Source of the DNA: Mycogone perniciosa | Lineage: Eukaryota; Ascomycota; Sordariomycetes; Hypocreales; Hypocreaceae | NCBI GenBank assembly: GCA_025331125.1 | Contig: JAOALB010000176.1 | Span: forward strand, 36,989-100,988 | DNA length: 64,000 bases | Reading direction: 5' to 3' | Shown: piece by piece, positions 22,450 to 34,691 of the stretch | Numbering within the stretch: the first letter of the stretch is position 1 | How the letters are laid out: each line of letters opens with the position of its first letter | The notes under the pieces: generated by a model | Database searches by the model: none | Seen by the model: only the letters and a program-made list of their open reading frames with translations | Told to the model about the DNA's origin: nothing | Made by a program: the position numbers and the translations under genes

Positions 22450-23000
22450 ACGAGGAGTTGGTCGAGATTTGGTCGTATATCGACAAGGCAGCAGCGCTAG
22501 CGACACGGATGGTGTCAAGTAGGTAAGCAACAATGCCAGCTGTCGAGGCCAAGTAGCCAAGGGCAAATGATGCTAGGGAATTGTTTTCCAGAGACCCAAC
22601 AGCACCAAAGACATATGGGAAGACATACCACTGGATGCCAAAAATATTCCCAAAGACATTGATGAAGCCGTTAAATTGTCGCTGTCCAGAGAATAGACGC
22701 AGACCTGGCCGGTCGCACCAATCCACATGGCGTGGCCATCCCGGTCCTTTTTTGCCCGGGCATCTTTCTTGGTCTGTCCCTGAAGGCAAAATTGAGGGTT
22801 GAGTGGGGAAATATCAGATGAGATCGGCAGTGTTACCGCGCCATAGGTTAATGAAGCCTTCATTGGTCACTGTACGCTGAAAACACTCGCCAATGCTGGC
22901 GTATCAACAGTCAAGACGACCAGCCTTGGTCATCTCATCTTGGTTCTATGTGAGGAGATTAACACATTCGATGGGGGCGGCAGCAGTTTTTGAAACAGAA
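22450..23000 (-). pseudogene. Decayed mitochondrial ADP/ATP carrier (AAC) pseudogene
   Basis: Read on the minus strand, the sequence follows the order of the mitochondrial ADP/ATP translocase through three frames. VSKTAAAPIE is followed by a stop in place of the Gln of the usual IQNQDEM motif, then NQDEMTKAGRLD. Next come a second stop, ASIGECFQRTVTNEGFINLW and RGNTADLI, and a third stop in place of the Arg before YFPTQ. After a lost base come NFAFRD-like codons, KKDRDGHAMW, VYSLD, and then ERQFNGFINVF after a deletion. Finally SLASFALGYLASTAGIVAYL precedes LDTIR. Several segments of the normal protein are missing. At least two of the three stops fit single C-to-T changes (CAG to TAG, CGA to TGA). 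No functional product is possible. The intact gene would export ATP from mitochondria; it must lie elsewhere in the genome. Confidence 0.85.
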
Positions 23001-25395
23001 ACAGACACTCTGGGATTGCTCGTAAATGAGAAATAATTCGCAAAATATGAGGTTTGTACTTCGTATTTTATACGTTGCAATGCGCCACCAGCGACCGAGA
23101 CCCGAGCCTTGTACTGTGTCTGATTATTGAGGCCAAGAGCTATTATCTATACATTAAAAATCGGGAATACTACTCGAGAAGGGAGAGGCCGCGGACTTGA
23201 AAAGCAATAATAAGACAAACACCCTAAAACAAGTGCCTCATGTCTTGGCTGTGAACTGCACTGAAGCAATCGGGGCAACGGCTGTCCGTACGGAGTACTT
23301 CGCACAGACACCTTTTTTACTTTTTTGCCTCAGCCTTTTCCTGCCCCTCATTTACTGCGATAAAGTTTCTTGGACAGGGGCCTTGCCTTAACCATGGAGG
23401 TTTGACAGGGACTTTTATACAGTTCGGAATTGGATATAATATTACTATCCCGTTACTTCGTACTCCGTACTCCGTACTCTAATACGGCTTAATTCCCAGA
23501 GTTTATTGACTATGTTTGTCCGTTAAACAATCGTGCGTAGCAACTTCGTATAACATACAAGTACTACCTTAGGTACTCCGTACGGCATGGCCTGGTGCTG
23601 CTGTACTACCCACACTGGACGCACTGGAACGAGAGAGGATATTAAAGTTTCATGCCATTCCATGGCTCACCAATAACATTCTTGTGAAGAAAAGAGGCAC
23701 GGTCTAGAATCGAGCAGTAATGTAGCTTTGTGCTACCCTGGATGCATACATATAAGCATACAAAGTACGGAGTATTTTCGCGATAGATGGTAGTACGAGT
23801 ACTATGTACCTGGATCCAGCCATTCCATTTCGGCACCGGCAGCTCGAGTCGGATCATCTTTGCTGGACCGTACGTACGAGTACCAAGGCAATTGGGCATG
23901 CAGACGTAACGGTTATGCAGTGAGAGACTAATACGGAGTAGAGAGACTTGCATTTGGCCCGGGGATTCGGAAAAGGATGTACGAAGTACGAAGTAATCCG
24001 TGCTTCATGCTATGATGTTTTAAGGCACTTTCAATTATTCGCCTAACGAGGTTTGCCTCCCAAAAAGCAATGTTCCGGCTCTCGGGGCAACAAGGGTTGT
24101 ACTCCGCATGTATTCTCGGATCGAGAGCACACCGAAGCTGCAACCTCGCGCGTTCTGAGATTGAAGAGGAGCGTTTCCTTGTAAGCCACATGTGATTTCT
24201 CAGGGATCCTTGTTCCTCGGGGTATGGATGGCTTGTTTTTTTTGTTTTTTTTTGTGAATGTTGCGAGTTTACTATTTAAGTCCAGCATGGTAGGACTTCG
24301 TAGTACTATTATTGTCATCGCTCGTCGATGCATTCACCACGAGGTATGTGCAAGCGCGGATCGGCTCACCAAGCTGCGGCCTGCACAGACCCCGATCCTT
24401 GGTACCCCTTCCCCTACTCCGTGCTCTGTGCTTTGCCTGATGAGATTGCCGGTTAAATACGACAAGTGGGTAATACAAGTCTAACGTGGTCGATAATCTA
24501 GCGTCATTAGCAAGACGTTAGCCAGCCGTTAGCTAGCCGTTAGACTGAGATTAGCTTGAGAAAACAATGCATGAACGCCGCCCGTCAATAAGTCCCCGGC
24601 TGTCCCGGTAATGCTGCGTATTGGGCTAGGTATGCGAAGTACAAAGTACTACTACTACTGATATATGCATAGCCGGGCGGTTAATACTCCGTACTACGAG
24701 TACTACTGCATAGACCCTAGTCAACGAAGCCATAATGATAGTATGTACTCCGTACTACCTCAACGCTTTTTTGACAGGGTATGTGTGCTCGTACAGATTC
24801 ATGTTAGCGCTTCTTGCATTGGAATAGTATGTGACTTGAAGAAATGATACTCTCGCGACCATTCACGGTGAGTGAGTCGGTGGTGTTGTCATTTCTGATA
24901 AGCACGCACTACCTAGGTAGGTACCCCTGCATTACCTTAATACTGGGCTGTCGTAGTAGGTGTCAACAGTGTGTACATGTCCTCTTAGCGCACGGCACAT
25001 TCTCATCGCTGGGACCAGCGTGCGGGGTACCTCAACGGCGACTAAGCCGCTTCTGGCCTCGGCTCACCGTTCAGCCGTCAGTGCCATCTGAATGATTGGG
25101 TGGCGATCGCCAGTCCAGAGCGCCCAGAAGCCTAGAACCCAGTAAAACGGTCGATGGGGACACACGTGATTGAGATTGTCGATTCCGCATCCCCTTTCAG
25201 TTGCCCCCAACCCCCAAGCTCCTTTAGCCCAGCATTTCTCCTTTCTCTCCACTTCATCTTCTTTTCATCTCAGTGTCCAGGTGTGAGAGCTTGCGAGAGC
25301 CAGCAGGCAGCACAACAGCCTGTGATCTTGCCCCCAAGTCTGCTTCGGTATCATCCTTCTGTCTTCTGAAGAAGCTAGATCACGAGACTCTTGCA
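23001..25395. other. Long intergenic region rich in TACTCCGTA words
   Basis: About 2.4 kb contain no gene that I can support. TACGGAGTA, TACTTCGTA and relatives occur at about 23285, 23457-23480, 23575, 23765, 23980, 24645-24700 and 24745. A short imperfect repeat of GTTAGCCAGCC type lies at 24511-24545, and a T-rich run near 24234-24255. The last 300 bases should hold the promoter and leader of the regulator at 25396. Confidence 0.5.
23457..23480. repeat. Three overlapping TACTCCGTA/TACTTCGTA words
   Basis: CTTCGTACTCCGTACTCCGT continues with ACTCT: the octamer step ACTCCGT is repeated with 8-base spacing. It is one of the densest examples of the motif in this window. Confidence 0.6.
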
Positions 25396-28068
25396 ATGGA
25401 CGAATTGTTCCGAGACACGAGTAGCCAGAGCCGCACGGCCTGCACTGAGTGTCAGCGCAGGAAGCAAAAGGTACTACCTTGCCTATATTGATATACCAAG
25501 CCGGCTCCATTGACTTGACTAACACATGGTCGGCTGTAGTGTAACCGCGAATGGCCCTGCAATCACTGTCAGAAGCGCAAGGTTGCCGACAAGTGCCGTT
25601 TCAACCAACCGAACACAACCTTGGACAGGGCACCACAAGATACGAAGAAGAAGGCCCCGCTGCCCCTCGATGCCGGCTCCGAGAGGGACACCGGCGATGA
25701 TGCGACCGGGTCGGCAGAAACGTCTGTGCCGCAAACCACCAAGAAGCGTAGTCTCAGCAGCCGCGACGATTACGAGGAAGGCGGTGATTCCGATGGGGGC
25801 GAGGATCTTGGATTGGGCGACCTGGGCTACATGGCAACCCACCAATTTGCCTTTCTCGGACTGGATGTTAACGTAAGACTTCACTGCAAGCTCAGCGCCG
25901 CATCGTGACTGGGGCAATGTGCTAACCGGGCTTATTGAATATACAGACAGACCAACCTGTGTCGAGACAGTTCTGGGTGAAACCCTCTGCTTGCGCGCAA
26001 CTTGAACGTGCGGTAGATATTCTCCCACAACGACCGCATATGGGTAAGTCGTATTTTGCCACCGTTACACTGGTGCGTGCTCCTCGAGCTAACACTGGCT
26101 TGAAGATGCCCTGGTTCAAAACTTCTTCGAAAACGTCAATTATCATTATTACATCATCTACCCTCCTGTCTTTCTCCAAGAATATCAAGACTGGTGGCAG
26201 AAGAGGTCACAGAATCGGTCACTTTCTCTCCAGTGGACATGTCTGCTGTTGATGATTTGCTCCTGTGCAAGTCAGCACCTGCCGGTTGACATGCAGGAAA
26301 AGCTGGAGCTTGAAATGGGTCAGACAGCCCAAAATCTGACTGAGACCTATCACAATATGGCTCGAGAACTCGCAAGTGCGATTCCCGTTGGCTACTATCA
26401 CATGTACAACGTCCAATGGCTGTTACACTCATGCTATTGGTTCAAGTCCGAAGCCAGGTTCCTCGAATGTTGGCATGTTCTGGGCGCTGCGGCCCGGGAA
26501 GCACAAGAGCTAGGACTCCACCGAAAGGAGACGGCAGAACACTTGCCAGAGTTCGATCGTGAAATGCGTCGTAGGGTATGGTGTGTTGTGGACACCTGGG
26601 ATTGGTAAGTGATCATTAGTCTCCACATTGCAACCGCCACCAAGTCATACTCAACTCAACCTTGCTCAGGCAAATATCCTCGGGTCTCTTCCGCCCATCA
26701 ATCATCGATCGCACGGACTGCAACGTGGACCTTCCCACTCTGACATTGGAAGAATATACACCATCTCCGCTGATGCACATGAAGCTGCAATCAGAATTGA
26801 TTCGCCGACTTGCCAAGCGATTTTCCACCCCCAGGAATATCAACACGCCAGAAGAAGCTCAGGAATACAAATCCATCATTGACGAGTGGATGCTCAATTT
26901 CCCCCCTGCCTACGCGCTGAAGAACCCAGATCAGTTGGGCGACAAAATTAGACCCTGGATCACGTTCCACCGGCATTACATTCATACCATGGGATACATG
27001 ATGCTTCTCAACCCCTTGAGATCCTACATGTCCTCCACCTTCACCAAAGATTCCCCCGCCGACCTAGTAGCAATCCGTGCGATGGGTGTGGATTATTCCC
27101 TGCGGCTTATCGACGTGCTGCAAGAGTGGGTGGACTTTGTCTCGTATCGCGACGGCCGATTTCACTTTATCATTTTCTCCCTTTTCGACACGGCAGCCGT
27201 CCTCAGCACGGCAGTCATCAAGGATATGGACTCCACCATTCCAAGTCGAAAGGAAATCTATGTGACAATTGACACATCGCTCGCGTTGCTCAAGCGTTTG
27301 ATGGCACTGTCGATAACCGCCAAAATGTCCTACGACATCCTTGTCCGAATAGTTCGCAAGGTGCCTCGACCCGCTGGCTACAGGACGCAGGTCCCTCGCA
27401 AACGACACAAGGTTGCTAAGGTTCTGGCATCAGTGGCTCCGGTGCCAGCCCCGGTACAAGCACCTGCTCAGGTTGCTCCCGACCACCCCCCTCATCTTCC
27501 CCCTCACGCTGCACACGTACATCATGTTGCGCAGACTACTTATGCTGCTCGTGATTCTCATGGTCCAGCCCAGGCACATGTTCAGGCTTCTGTCCAAGTG
27601 CCATCACATGTCCAATACATACCTCAGACGGCATATGATGAGCATGCGTATACTCGGGGGCTCGGCTATGAGTCAATGTCGCCTGAACAGTACATTGTCG
27701 CAGACAATTCAACGAATGCGTCAACTCCACAGAGCGATTTCATCGGTGTACATGGGCTAACATACTCCACGGCGTCTGAAAGCACACCGCCGAGCGTTGA
27801 TGAGAATGCAGGATCCCCGAATTCGTCGATCAATAGTCTTGCAGGCAATGAATTGGTACAACCGGGCATGTTCAACGACATTTCTCCACTGGACCAGGCT
27901 CTGGACGAGCCGCTTCCACAGGACTTGGGGTTTGACACAATCACAGATGTAGAGCTTGGTGGCCTGGCGACTCTGTGGAATTGGCAGAGTTTGAACCTGG
28001 ACTTTATTAGTTCGGAAGCTGCAACCGCGGCAGCTCAACAGCCTGAACCCCCAGTGAGTATGTCGTAA
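25396..28068 (+). CDS. Zn2Cys6 fungal transcription factor
   Basis: Five exons (25396-25470, 25540-25872, 25947-26043, 26106-26604, 26670-28068) join in phase to 800 residues. The binuclear zinc cluster spans the first intron. TACTECQRRKQK is followed by CNREWPCNHC and QKRKVADKC, giving the six Cys in C-x2-C-x6-C-x5-C-x2-C-x8-C spacing, slightly long at the last step. An acidic linker follows. The middle region has VNYHYYIIYPPVFLQEYQDW and REMRRRVWCVVDTWDWQISS, typical of the fungal-specific regulatory domain (PF04082). The tail is rich in Ala, Pro, Val and His and ends with an acidic region that may activate transcription. The target genes are unknown. Neighbours give no clear clue. Confidence 0.88.
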
Positions 28069-28581
28069 CGAGAGGGATGGGCTATTTGATAATCTACTTT
28101 ATTTTTATTTTTTTATTTCTGGGGCCATGTAGTGTGTCGGTTTCCTTTTTTGTCTCCTTTGTTTTCGGGGGGCGGAGGTTTGTTTAAGCGCATGCACAGA
28201 CACAGTCCCGTTTCAGCAGCTAGCGCACTGTCGTCTGACTTGCACACATTGATTCTCATTCAAGGAATCAAAGGATACGCATATAGTAACTTGGCTCGAC
28301 AACAAAGAATCAATTTGTCCACACCAACTCGCATTACCATTGCCTGTACTCCGTACTTGGTAGGAAGTCGTGTCGTGTGATTGTTGGTGAGGTGGAGATG
28401 CGAAGAGGATAAATATCGGAGCGCCCGCGATGCCAATGCACTTGCCTTGACAGGTACCTGTACCTGTCGGAGCACTCCGTACCCCGTACCTAGCTTCGTA
28501 CTTCGTACCTATCCAAGCTATTACCCCTCCTTTCTCTCTGATGGCTGATAGCATGCATTAAGCTCTTCCATCACAAGCGCC
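28069..28581. other. Intergenic region
   Basis: The region covers the terminator area of the regulator and the promoter of the aminopeptidase gene. It contains TACTCCGTA near 28348, and CACTCCGTACCCCGTACC and CTTCGTACTTCGTACC around 28475-28510. No gene is seen. Confidence 0.45.
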
Positions 28582-31500
28582 ATGAGACGGTTGCAAACCC
28601 CTCCCCCACGATACTATCTCCAACCCCCACTGTTGCGCACACGACATATTCTTCGACAAGAGGGGCTGTGGAAGAGACGTGCAGCTGCAGTTGCATGTGC
28701 ATATACTCCTCGTCTATTTAGTCATACTCCTGTCCTTCCTTCTTCTTCTTCTTCTTCTTCTTCTTCTTCTTCTTCTTCTTCTCCTTCTCCTCTTCGTGTC
28801 TCTCCTCCTCCTCCTCCTCCTCCTGCTCTGACGCACCGTCTCCCTCTCCGTCTCCATCCCAGACCGGCTTACACCTCCAGTCGATACCCTTCTTCCGTTG
28901 CTTCGCAGATTCGACTCTGTCACGCCATGTGTAGATCCAGGGCTGGACTTGAGGCGGGTGCCACTGGCGTCCAGGGCCGTGAACTCCTGCCGGCCAATGT
29001 CGTGCCTCGGCACTACCATGTTACCATCGAACCCGACTTTGAGAAGCTGACGTACAATGGCACCGTCGCCATCGACCTCGATGTCGCTCAAGACTCTAGC
29101 TCCGTCTCCCTCCATACCCTCGAGCTCGATATTCATAGCGCAAAGCTCTCTTCAGATGGACAGGTTGTGAGGTCAGTTGCTGTGCCCCTCTCCCCCTCCC
29201 CCTTCCTCTCCCGTGTGCTTGCGGAAATGCTGATATTGCTCTTGTGAAGCTCGACTCCCGCCATCACCTACGATGAGACTACGCAGGTCACCAAGTTCGA
29301 CTTTGCCGGCTCGCACACCCTTGCCAAAGATTCTAAGGTTCTGCTGGACATCGACTTTACTGGCCAGATCAATGACAAGATGGCCGGCTTTTACCGCTCG
29401 ACATACCGGAGAGAAGACGGAAGTCAAGGCATCCTAGCAAGCACCCAGATGGAGCCCACGGATGCCCGCAGGGCCTTCCCTTGTTTCGACGAGCCGGCCC
29501 TCAAGGCCAAGTTCACCATCACCCTCATCGCGGACAAGAATTTGACTTGTCTCAGCAACATGGACGTCGCTTCAGAAACCGAGGTGCAGTCCAAGATCAG
29601 TGGTGGAGCGAAGAAGGCCGTACACTTCAACCCCTCGCCTCTCATGTCCACCTACCTCGTTGCCTTTGTTGTTGGCGAGCTTAACTACATTGAATCGCGT
29701 GACTTCCGCATCCCCGTCCGTGTCTATGCACCTCCCGGCCATGACATCGAGCACGGCCGCTTCTCTGTGGACCTAGCTGCCAAGACTCTCGCATTTTACG
29801 AAAAGGCCTTTGGTGTCGACTTTCCTCTGCCCAAGATGGACCAAGTTGCTATTCCTGACTTTGCCCAGGGTGCCATGGAGAACTGGGGTCTGGTCACCTA
29901 CCGAGTCGTGGATCTCATGCTCGACGAAAAGTCCAGTGGTGCCGCTACAAAGCAGCGTGTTGCTGAGGTAGTCCAGCATGAGCTGGCCCACCAGTGGTTC
30001 GGCAATTTGGTGACGATGGATTGGTGGGAGGGTCTCTGGCTGAACGAAGGATTCGCTACCTGGGCGTCATGGGTGAGTTTGTCTACTTGGGAAAAGATCG
30101 CATTGTTGCCAAGTCCCATGCTAACCATTTCGTCAGTACTCCTGCAACATATTCTTTCCGGAATGGCGTGTCTGGCAGACCTATGTCACTGATGACTTGC
30201 AATCTGCTTTATCCCTAGATGCTCTCAGAAGCAGCCATCCTATTGAAGTGCCGGTCAAGCGTGCGGATGAAATTAACCAAATCTTTGATGCCATTTCTTA
30301 TTCCAAGGGATCTTGCGTGCTGCGCATGATATCAACGTACCTCGGCGAGGAGATATTCCTGGAAGGTGTTCGACAATACTTGAACAAGTATGCCTACGGA
30401 AACACCCAGACTGGTGATTTGTGGGACTCTCTGGCCGCCGTCAGCGGCAAGTCAGTGCACGAGGTCATGACTGCGTGGACCAAAAATGTTGGCTATCCAG
30501 TCCTTACTGTGACCGAGAATGAGCAGGAGAAGACAATTCACGTTAAGCAAAACCGATTCCTCAGGACCGGAGATGTGAAGCCAAGTGAAGATGAAGTTCT
30601 CTACCCCGTCTTCCTGGGCTTACGCACCAAGGATGGCGTTGATACGGCGCTGGCATTGAAGGAGAGGGAACAGGTCATTGGCCTCACCAGCACCGACTTC
30701 TTCAAATTGAATGCCGACCACACTGGCATCTTCAGGACATTGTATACCCCTGGTCGTCTGGAGAAACTAGGCCAGGCTGCTAAAGATGGCCTGTTGTCCG
30801 TGGAGGACAGGGCTGGTATGATTGCGGATGCTAGCGCTTTGGCTAGTTCTGGTTATGGAAAGACCTCTGGTGTCTTGAACCTGCTCAAGGGCTTTGACTC
30901 GGAGACAGAGTTCGTTGTCTGGAACGAGATCATTGCACGCATTGGCTCCATTCAAGCCGCGTGGATCTTTGAGGACCAAAATGTCAGAGACGGCATCCGG
31001 GCCTTCTTAAAGGATCTTATCAGTACCAAGGCTCATCAGATCGGATGGGAGTTCTCGGATAGGGATGGCCATGTGGAGCAGCAGTTCAAGGCGACATTGT
31101 TTGGCAGCGCCGGGTTAAGCGGTGACGAGACCATTGTTTCGGCAGCCAAGGACATGTTCAGCAAGCTCGTGGCAGGGGATAAGTCAGCTGTTCATCCTAA
31201 CCTTCGCAAGAGCGTTTTTGCGATAGCCCTCAAGCACGGTGGCAAGGAAGAGGTATGTTTTTATCGGCCGATCAGTTGACACGGGGAGCCCACCAGGCAC
31301 CAGAAGCACTCGGGGCGGAGAAACTAACATCTTCATATAGTATGACTACATCCTCGAATTATACCGCTCCTCAACCAATAGCGATGAGCGCAATACTTGT
31401 CTTCGATCTCTCGGACGTGCCAAGGATCCAGAGCTGATCCAGAGGACTCTGGACTTGCTCTTTAGTAGCGAAGTCAAGGGCCAGGACACTTACATGCCCG

Positions 31501-31814
31501 CCTCTGGCCTTCGCACTCACCCTGAAGGTATCGATGCCCTTTTCACTTGGATGACCGAGAACTGGGACGAGCTGTACAAGAGACACCCACCAACTCTGCC
31601 GATGCTTGGCTCGATGGTGTCTCTCTTGACCTCTGGTTTCACCACTGCGGAGCAGTTGGCCAGAGTTGAGAAGTTCTTTGGCGAAAAGAACAACAACGGA
31701 TATGACCAGTCCCTAGCTCAGAGCAAGGATGCTATTAGATCCAAGGTTTCCTGGCTGCAACGAGACCGTGAGGATGTTGCAGCCTGGATCAAGGCAAATG
31801 GCTACTCCGCCTAA
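28582..31814 (+). CDS. M1 zinc aminopeptidase (Ape2/Aap1-like)
   Basis: Four exons (28582-29171, 29250-30072, 30137-31252, 31341-31814) join in phase to 1000 residues. From about residue 130 the protein follows the M1 family: ELLPANVVPRHYHVTIEPDF, the ACE-like block DARRAFPCFDEPALKAKF, the exopeptidase motif GAMENWG (about residue 404) and the zinc site HELAHQWFGN (His about 440) with the third ligand in LWLNEGFATW. The ERAP1-type C-terminal domain ends AAWIKANGYSA. The first 115 residues are unusual, with basic start, poly-Ser and poly-Pro encoded by triplet repeats. A start at the ATG at 28927 (MCRSRAGLEAG) gives the usual cytosolic form. The longer form may be targeted to mitochondria or another site. 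The enzyme trims N-terminal residues from peptides. Confidence 0.92.
28735..28823 (+). repeat. Triplet repeats (TTC)n and (CTC)n in coding sequence
   Basis: About 15 copies of TTC (28738-28783) encode a run of Ser, followed by about seven CTC copies (28802-28823) encoding Pro, in the frame of the aminopeptidase N-terminal extension. Triplet repeats can vary in length without breaking the frame. Confidence 0.8.
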
Positions 31815-32799
31815 GTGGAGTATTCGTGAGGTAGTAGCTTGCTTACTTTACACGTTAACAATAAAAGGGGGCATTTTAATTGATTCATTTGGCATCCCAT
31901 TTCATTCCCTTTCAGCATTCAGTGCAGAGACAGGATAAGCTGTTTAACAAACTTGCCAGATGTAGTGCACTCCAACACTAGAGACTATCCACAAGGGGAA
32001 CCTGGAACTGTCCAAAGAAGATGGATTGCGCAGGAAAACGTACCAAGGCGTTAGTTAGGTAAGGTACAGGAAATGCGCCAAGTATGACTGATTCAATACA
32101 TATCGGAATGATTGAGATCCGTGTCTGCCCTATCTGCCAGGGTCTAGACTAGGTTGCGAGACCCAGTTGGGTGTGTGATTTTGCGCGTAGTAATAATTTT
32201 TCCCTTCAACAAACCAATAGCATGATTGCTGATGGGCAGCGCAGCCATTGAATTAAATCTAATAAGACAAAATGTCAGTCAAATAAAGGTCAGTTATAAT
32301 AACCAAATCATTAAGCTTTAAAGAGTAATGCCATTTACACAGATAGAAATTGCTATTTGCATAGATAGTCTATGTGTCACCGCGAAAATCTCCCCGAATT
32401 TCTTTACACCACACAACTTATGCAGTATACTGATACTGCACTAATAAGCAGCTACAATAACACCTTAGATTATTTTAAATAACAGGTCTTAATATCCCTT
32501 TTATCTATAAACGAATGTTTCTGGTAGGTTCGTGATAGTATTATGGTTCATTAAATGTATCAAATCCAGTCAGATATAGCCAGGTGTAGTCAAACATTCA
32601 AGTGGCCGCCAATACTCGAGTCAAACAGTGAAACGTGACCCTTATATTTACTCTGATTACTTAAAGTGCAGCGCTGATATTCAGACTTACCCCGACCTCA
32701 ATCGCTATTCATACTAGCGAGGACCAAACTTGCTTGAGGTTGATATTCTCCTCATAAAGTCACCATGATATCGTGATGTCGTATATAGTATTCTCGAAA
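31815..32799. other. Convergent intergenic region, A/T-rich in part
   Basis: The region lies between the 3' ends of the aminopeptidase and lipase genes. It has no open frame of note; 32170-32560 is clearly A/T-richer than its surroundings. I see no recognisable element in it. Confidence 0.45.
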
Positions 32800-34170
32800 C
32801 TAGGTTGGCTTGCTGTCCGAGATCTTAATTGCAGCCCTTAGAAGCTCGCGGATAGCTTCCGGGAAGATGGCTAGAAATTCCGGATCAATCTCTGACGTGC
32901 TGACAGTATTAGTGCGACATCCTGGCTCAATATCTTTACCGCCCATCACCTCTTTGAGCCAAGACATAGCTTGAGGTGCCCCAATGAGCCCGTAGTTTCT
33001 GTGGTTTAGGCTCGATTCATTGTCCCTCTGCAACTGAATATTCGCCCCACCAGCACAGTATTGAGCCACCAAGGCTACTATGCGATCTATTTCCGAAATG
33101 TCGTCATGATCGGCTTGGTACCAGAAGAGCGGGATTTTAGGGAACGAAGCAACATTCGCATCTTCATTCAAGACTTTTTCGATAGCGGAGATGATGCTGG
33201 GTAAGGTTCCGTTACGAAACATGCCGATAATGTCGCGGTTCCGGAACATCAAGAGATTGGCCTCGAGGCACTGATGCAACGGCTTGTAAAAAAGGTCTTT
33301 GTACTCGGGCTTGACGCTTTGATCAATCAGCCCTCTGAAGTCCGGATACTGGCTGGCCAAACCCAACATCAAAAGTGGAATGAAGCCGGAGCGTGGCCCT
33401 TGGTTGAGCTTGTGTATATCTTCGATGTTGCCATCCGAGGCTCCTCCAATAGCTGCCCCGGCTATCTCCAGTTCGGGTGCGTACTGAGGCTGTATCGCAG
33501 CTGCTGCTTGGGTGACACTGGCGCCGCCTGAGTATCCCCACATGGTAGTCCTGGCCTTCTCCTTGATTCCGGTGATATGGCCTGAGTTCAGAGCAGCGCG
33601 TACACCATCGAGAACTGCGTGTGCGGCCATTTTGCTACTTGCGAAGGAGCCTTTTGGACCTTGAAAGTCCGGCGTGACGACCACCCACCCCTGAGTGAGG
33701 CCGGCCTCCATCAGAAGCAACTGAAGTTGGATAGTGTCGGATTTTAGAACCGGGTTGTTGTTCGATTGTAGTTGCAGAGTATAAGAAGGGGCGCAATCGA
33801 TAGTCGCCGTGTCTTGGGCTACCTGATAAGACAAAACCTTACTATAGTCGGCTTTGTATGGGACCATTACTGTTAAAACAGTCGCTGTCGGATTCCCTAC
33901 AGCGTCTGTTGTGCGATAGAGAATCTGGTAGGTGTTCTCTATATTCTCGGCCACAATACCAAATGCGGCTATAGGAGATGGAGATTTCCTGTAGTTCAAG
34001 ATAGCGCCGGGCTTATGTTTACCCACGTCGACTGGTACATTGTAGAATGAATCATTGCTTGGGGGAATATTATCTTGCTGGCTGGGTTGACGTCCTCGAG
34101 GAGCTGCGTAGGAGGCGGCCAAGCTGGCTGAGGAGGCTACTAGCCAAAAAACGAGACCACCTGCGATCAT
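32800..34170 (-). CDS. Secreted lipase (LIP family, secretory lipase)
   Basis: This is a single-exon gene of 456 residues from the ATG at 34170. That start gives a good signal peptide (MIAGGLVFWLVASSASLAAS); the frame also remains open upstream to 34365, but that extension is not needed. The protein follows the secretory lipase family (PF03583) of alpha/beta hydrolases. FGIVAENIENTYQILYRTTD comes early, GWVVVTPDFQGPKGSF precedes the active site, the nucleophile elbow is TTMWGYSGGASVTQ, and the Asp and His candidates lie in WYQADHDD and SSLNHRNYG. Such enzymes hydrolyse triacylglycerols outside the cell and are known from Candida and moulds. A CATCC..GCRT Cys pair late in the protein may form a disulfide. 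The promoter lies within 34171-34500. Confidence 0.88.
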   Translation of the reverse strand: MIAGGLVFWLVASSASLAASYAAPRGRQPSQQDNIPPSNDSFYNVPVDVGKHKPGAILNYRKSPSPIAAFGIVAENIENTYQILYRTTDAVGNPTATVLTVMVPYKADYSKVLSYQVAQDTATIDCAPSYTLQLQSNNNPVLKSDTIQLQLLLMEAGLTQGWVVVTPDFQGPKGSFASSKMAAHAVLDGVRAALNSGHITGIKEKARTTMWGYSGGASVTQAAAAIQPQYAPELEIAGAAIGGASDGNIEDIHKLNQGPRSGFIPLLMLGLASQYPDFRGLIDQSVKPEYKDLFYKPLHQCLEANLLMFRNRDIIGMFRNGTLPSIISAIEKVLNEDANVASFPKIPLFWYQADHDDISEIDRIVALVAQYCAGGANIQLQRDNESSLNHRNYGLIGAPQAMSWLKEVMGGKDIEPGCRTNTVSTSEIDPEFLAIFPEAIRELLRAAIKISDSKPT

Positions 34171-34691
34171 ATTGAATTGACAGGAGATGTAGAGATAAGC
34201 AAAGCTTGGTTGGTTTACCACCATGAAGATGGCATTGTTGACCAGTACTTTATAGAGAATAATGAGAAAGGGATGCAGGTAAAAGCTCGTAAGACATTCC
34301 GTTGCGCCATGCACTGAAACAGCAGCCAGGAATGAAAATGCTTTGTACTCTGTACACAACTCCACTGTGTATCACAATACTTAGCTGAAATTAAACCAGC
34401 CGCATAACAGAGCTCGGTTGGGCTATTTTATTCTATGTGGTGAGGACAAAAGGTTTCAGTGTCAGCCATCGATGTTCATGGAGTCACTGGGCCGACGCGA
34501 TTTTCACATTCCCTCTACTTCCAATCCAACCAATCCCACCTACCCCAGCCATTGTCAGTGATTGCGGATGGCCTGCCTAAGACCTTCAAGAGACTGTTTA
34601 CAAGTAGTGTCCCTGGTTGTCCCTAAAATTAAGTATGAAAAATGCTGGAGAGGCTGGTCAATTTTTCCATGGTGCCCACGCCCAGCAGCCT
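34171..34691. other. Intergenic region upstream of the lipase
   Basis: No gene is supported. ATTGG/CCAAT sequences occur around 34520-34545, which is compatible with a promoter on the minus strand. Confidence 0.4.
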
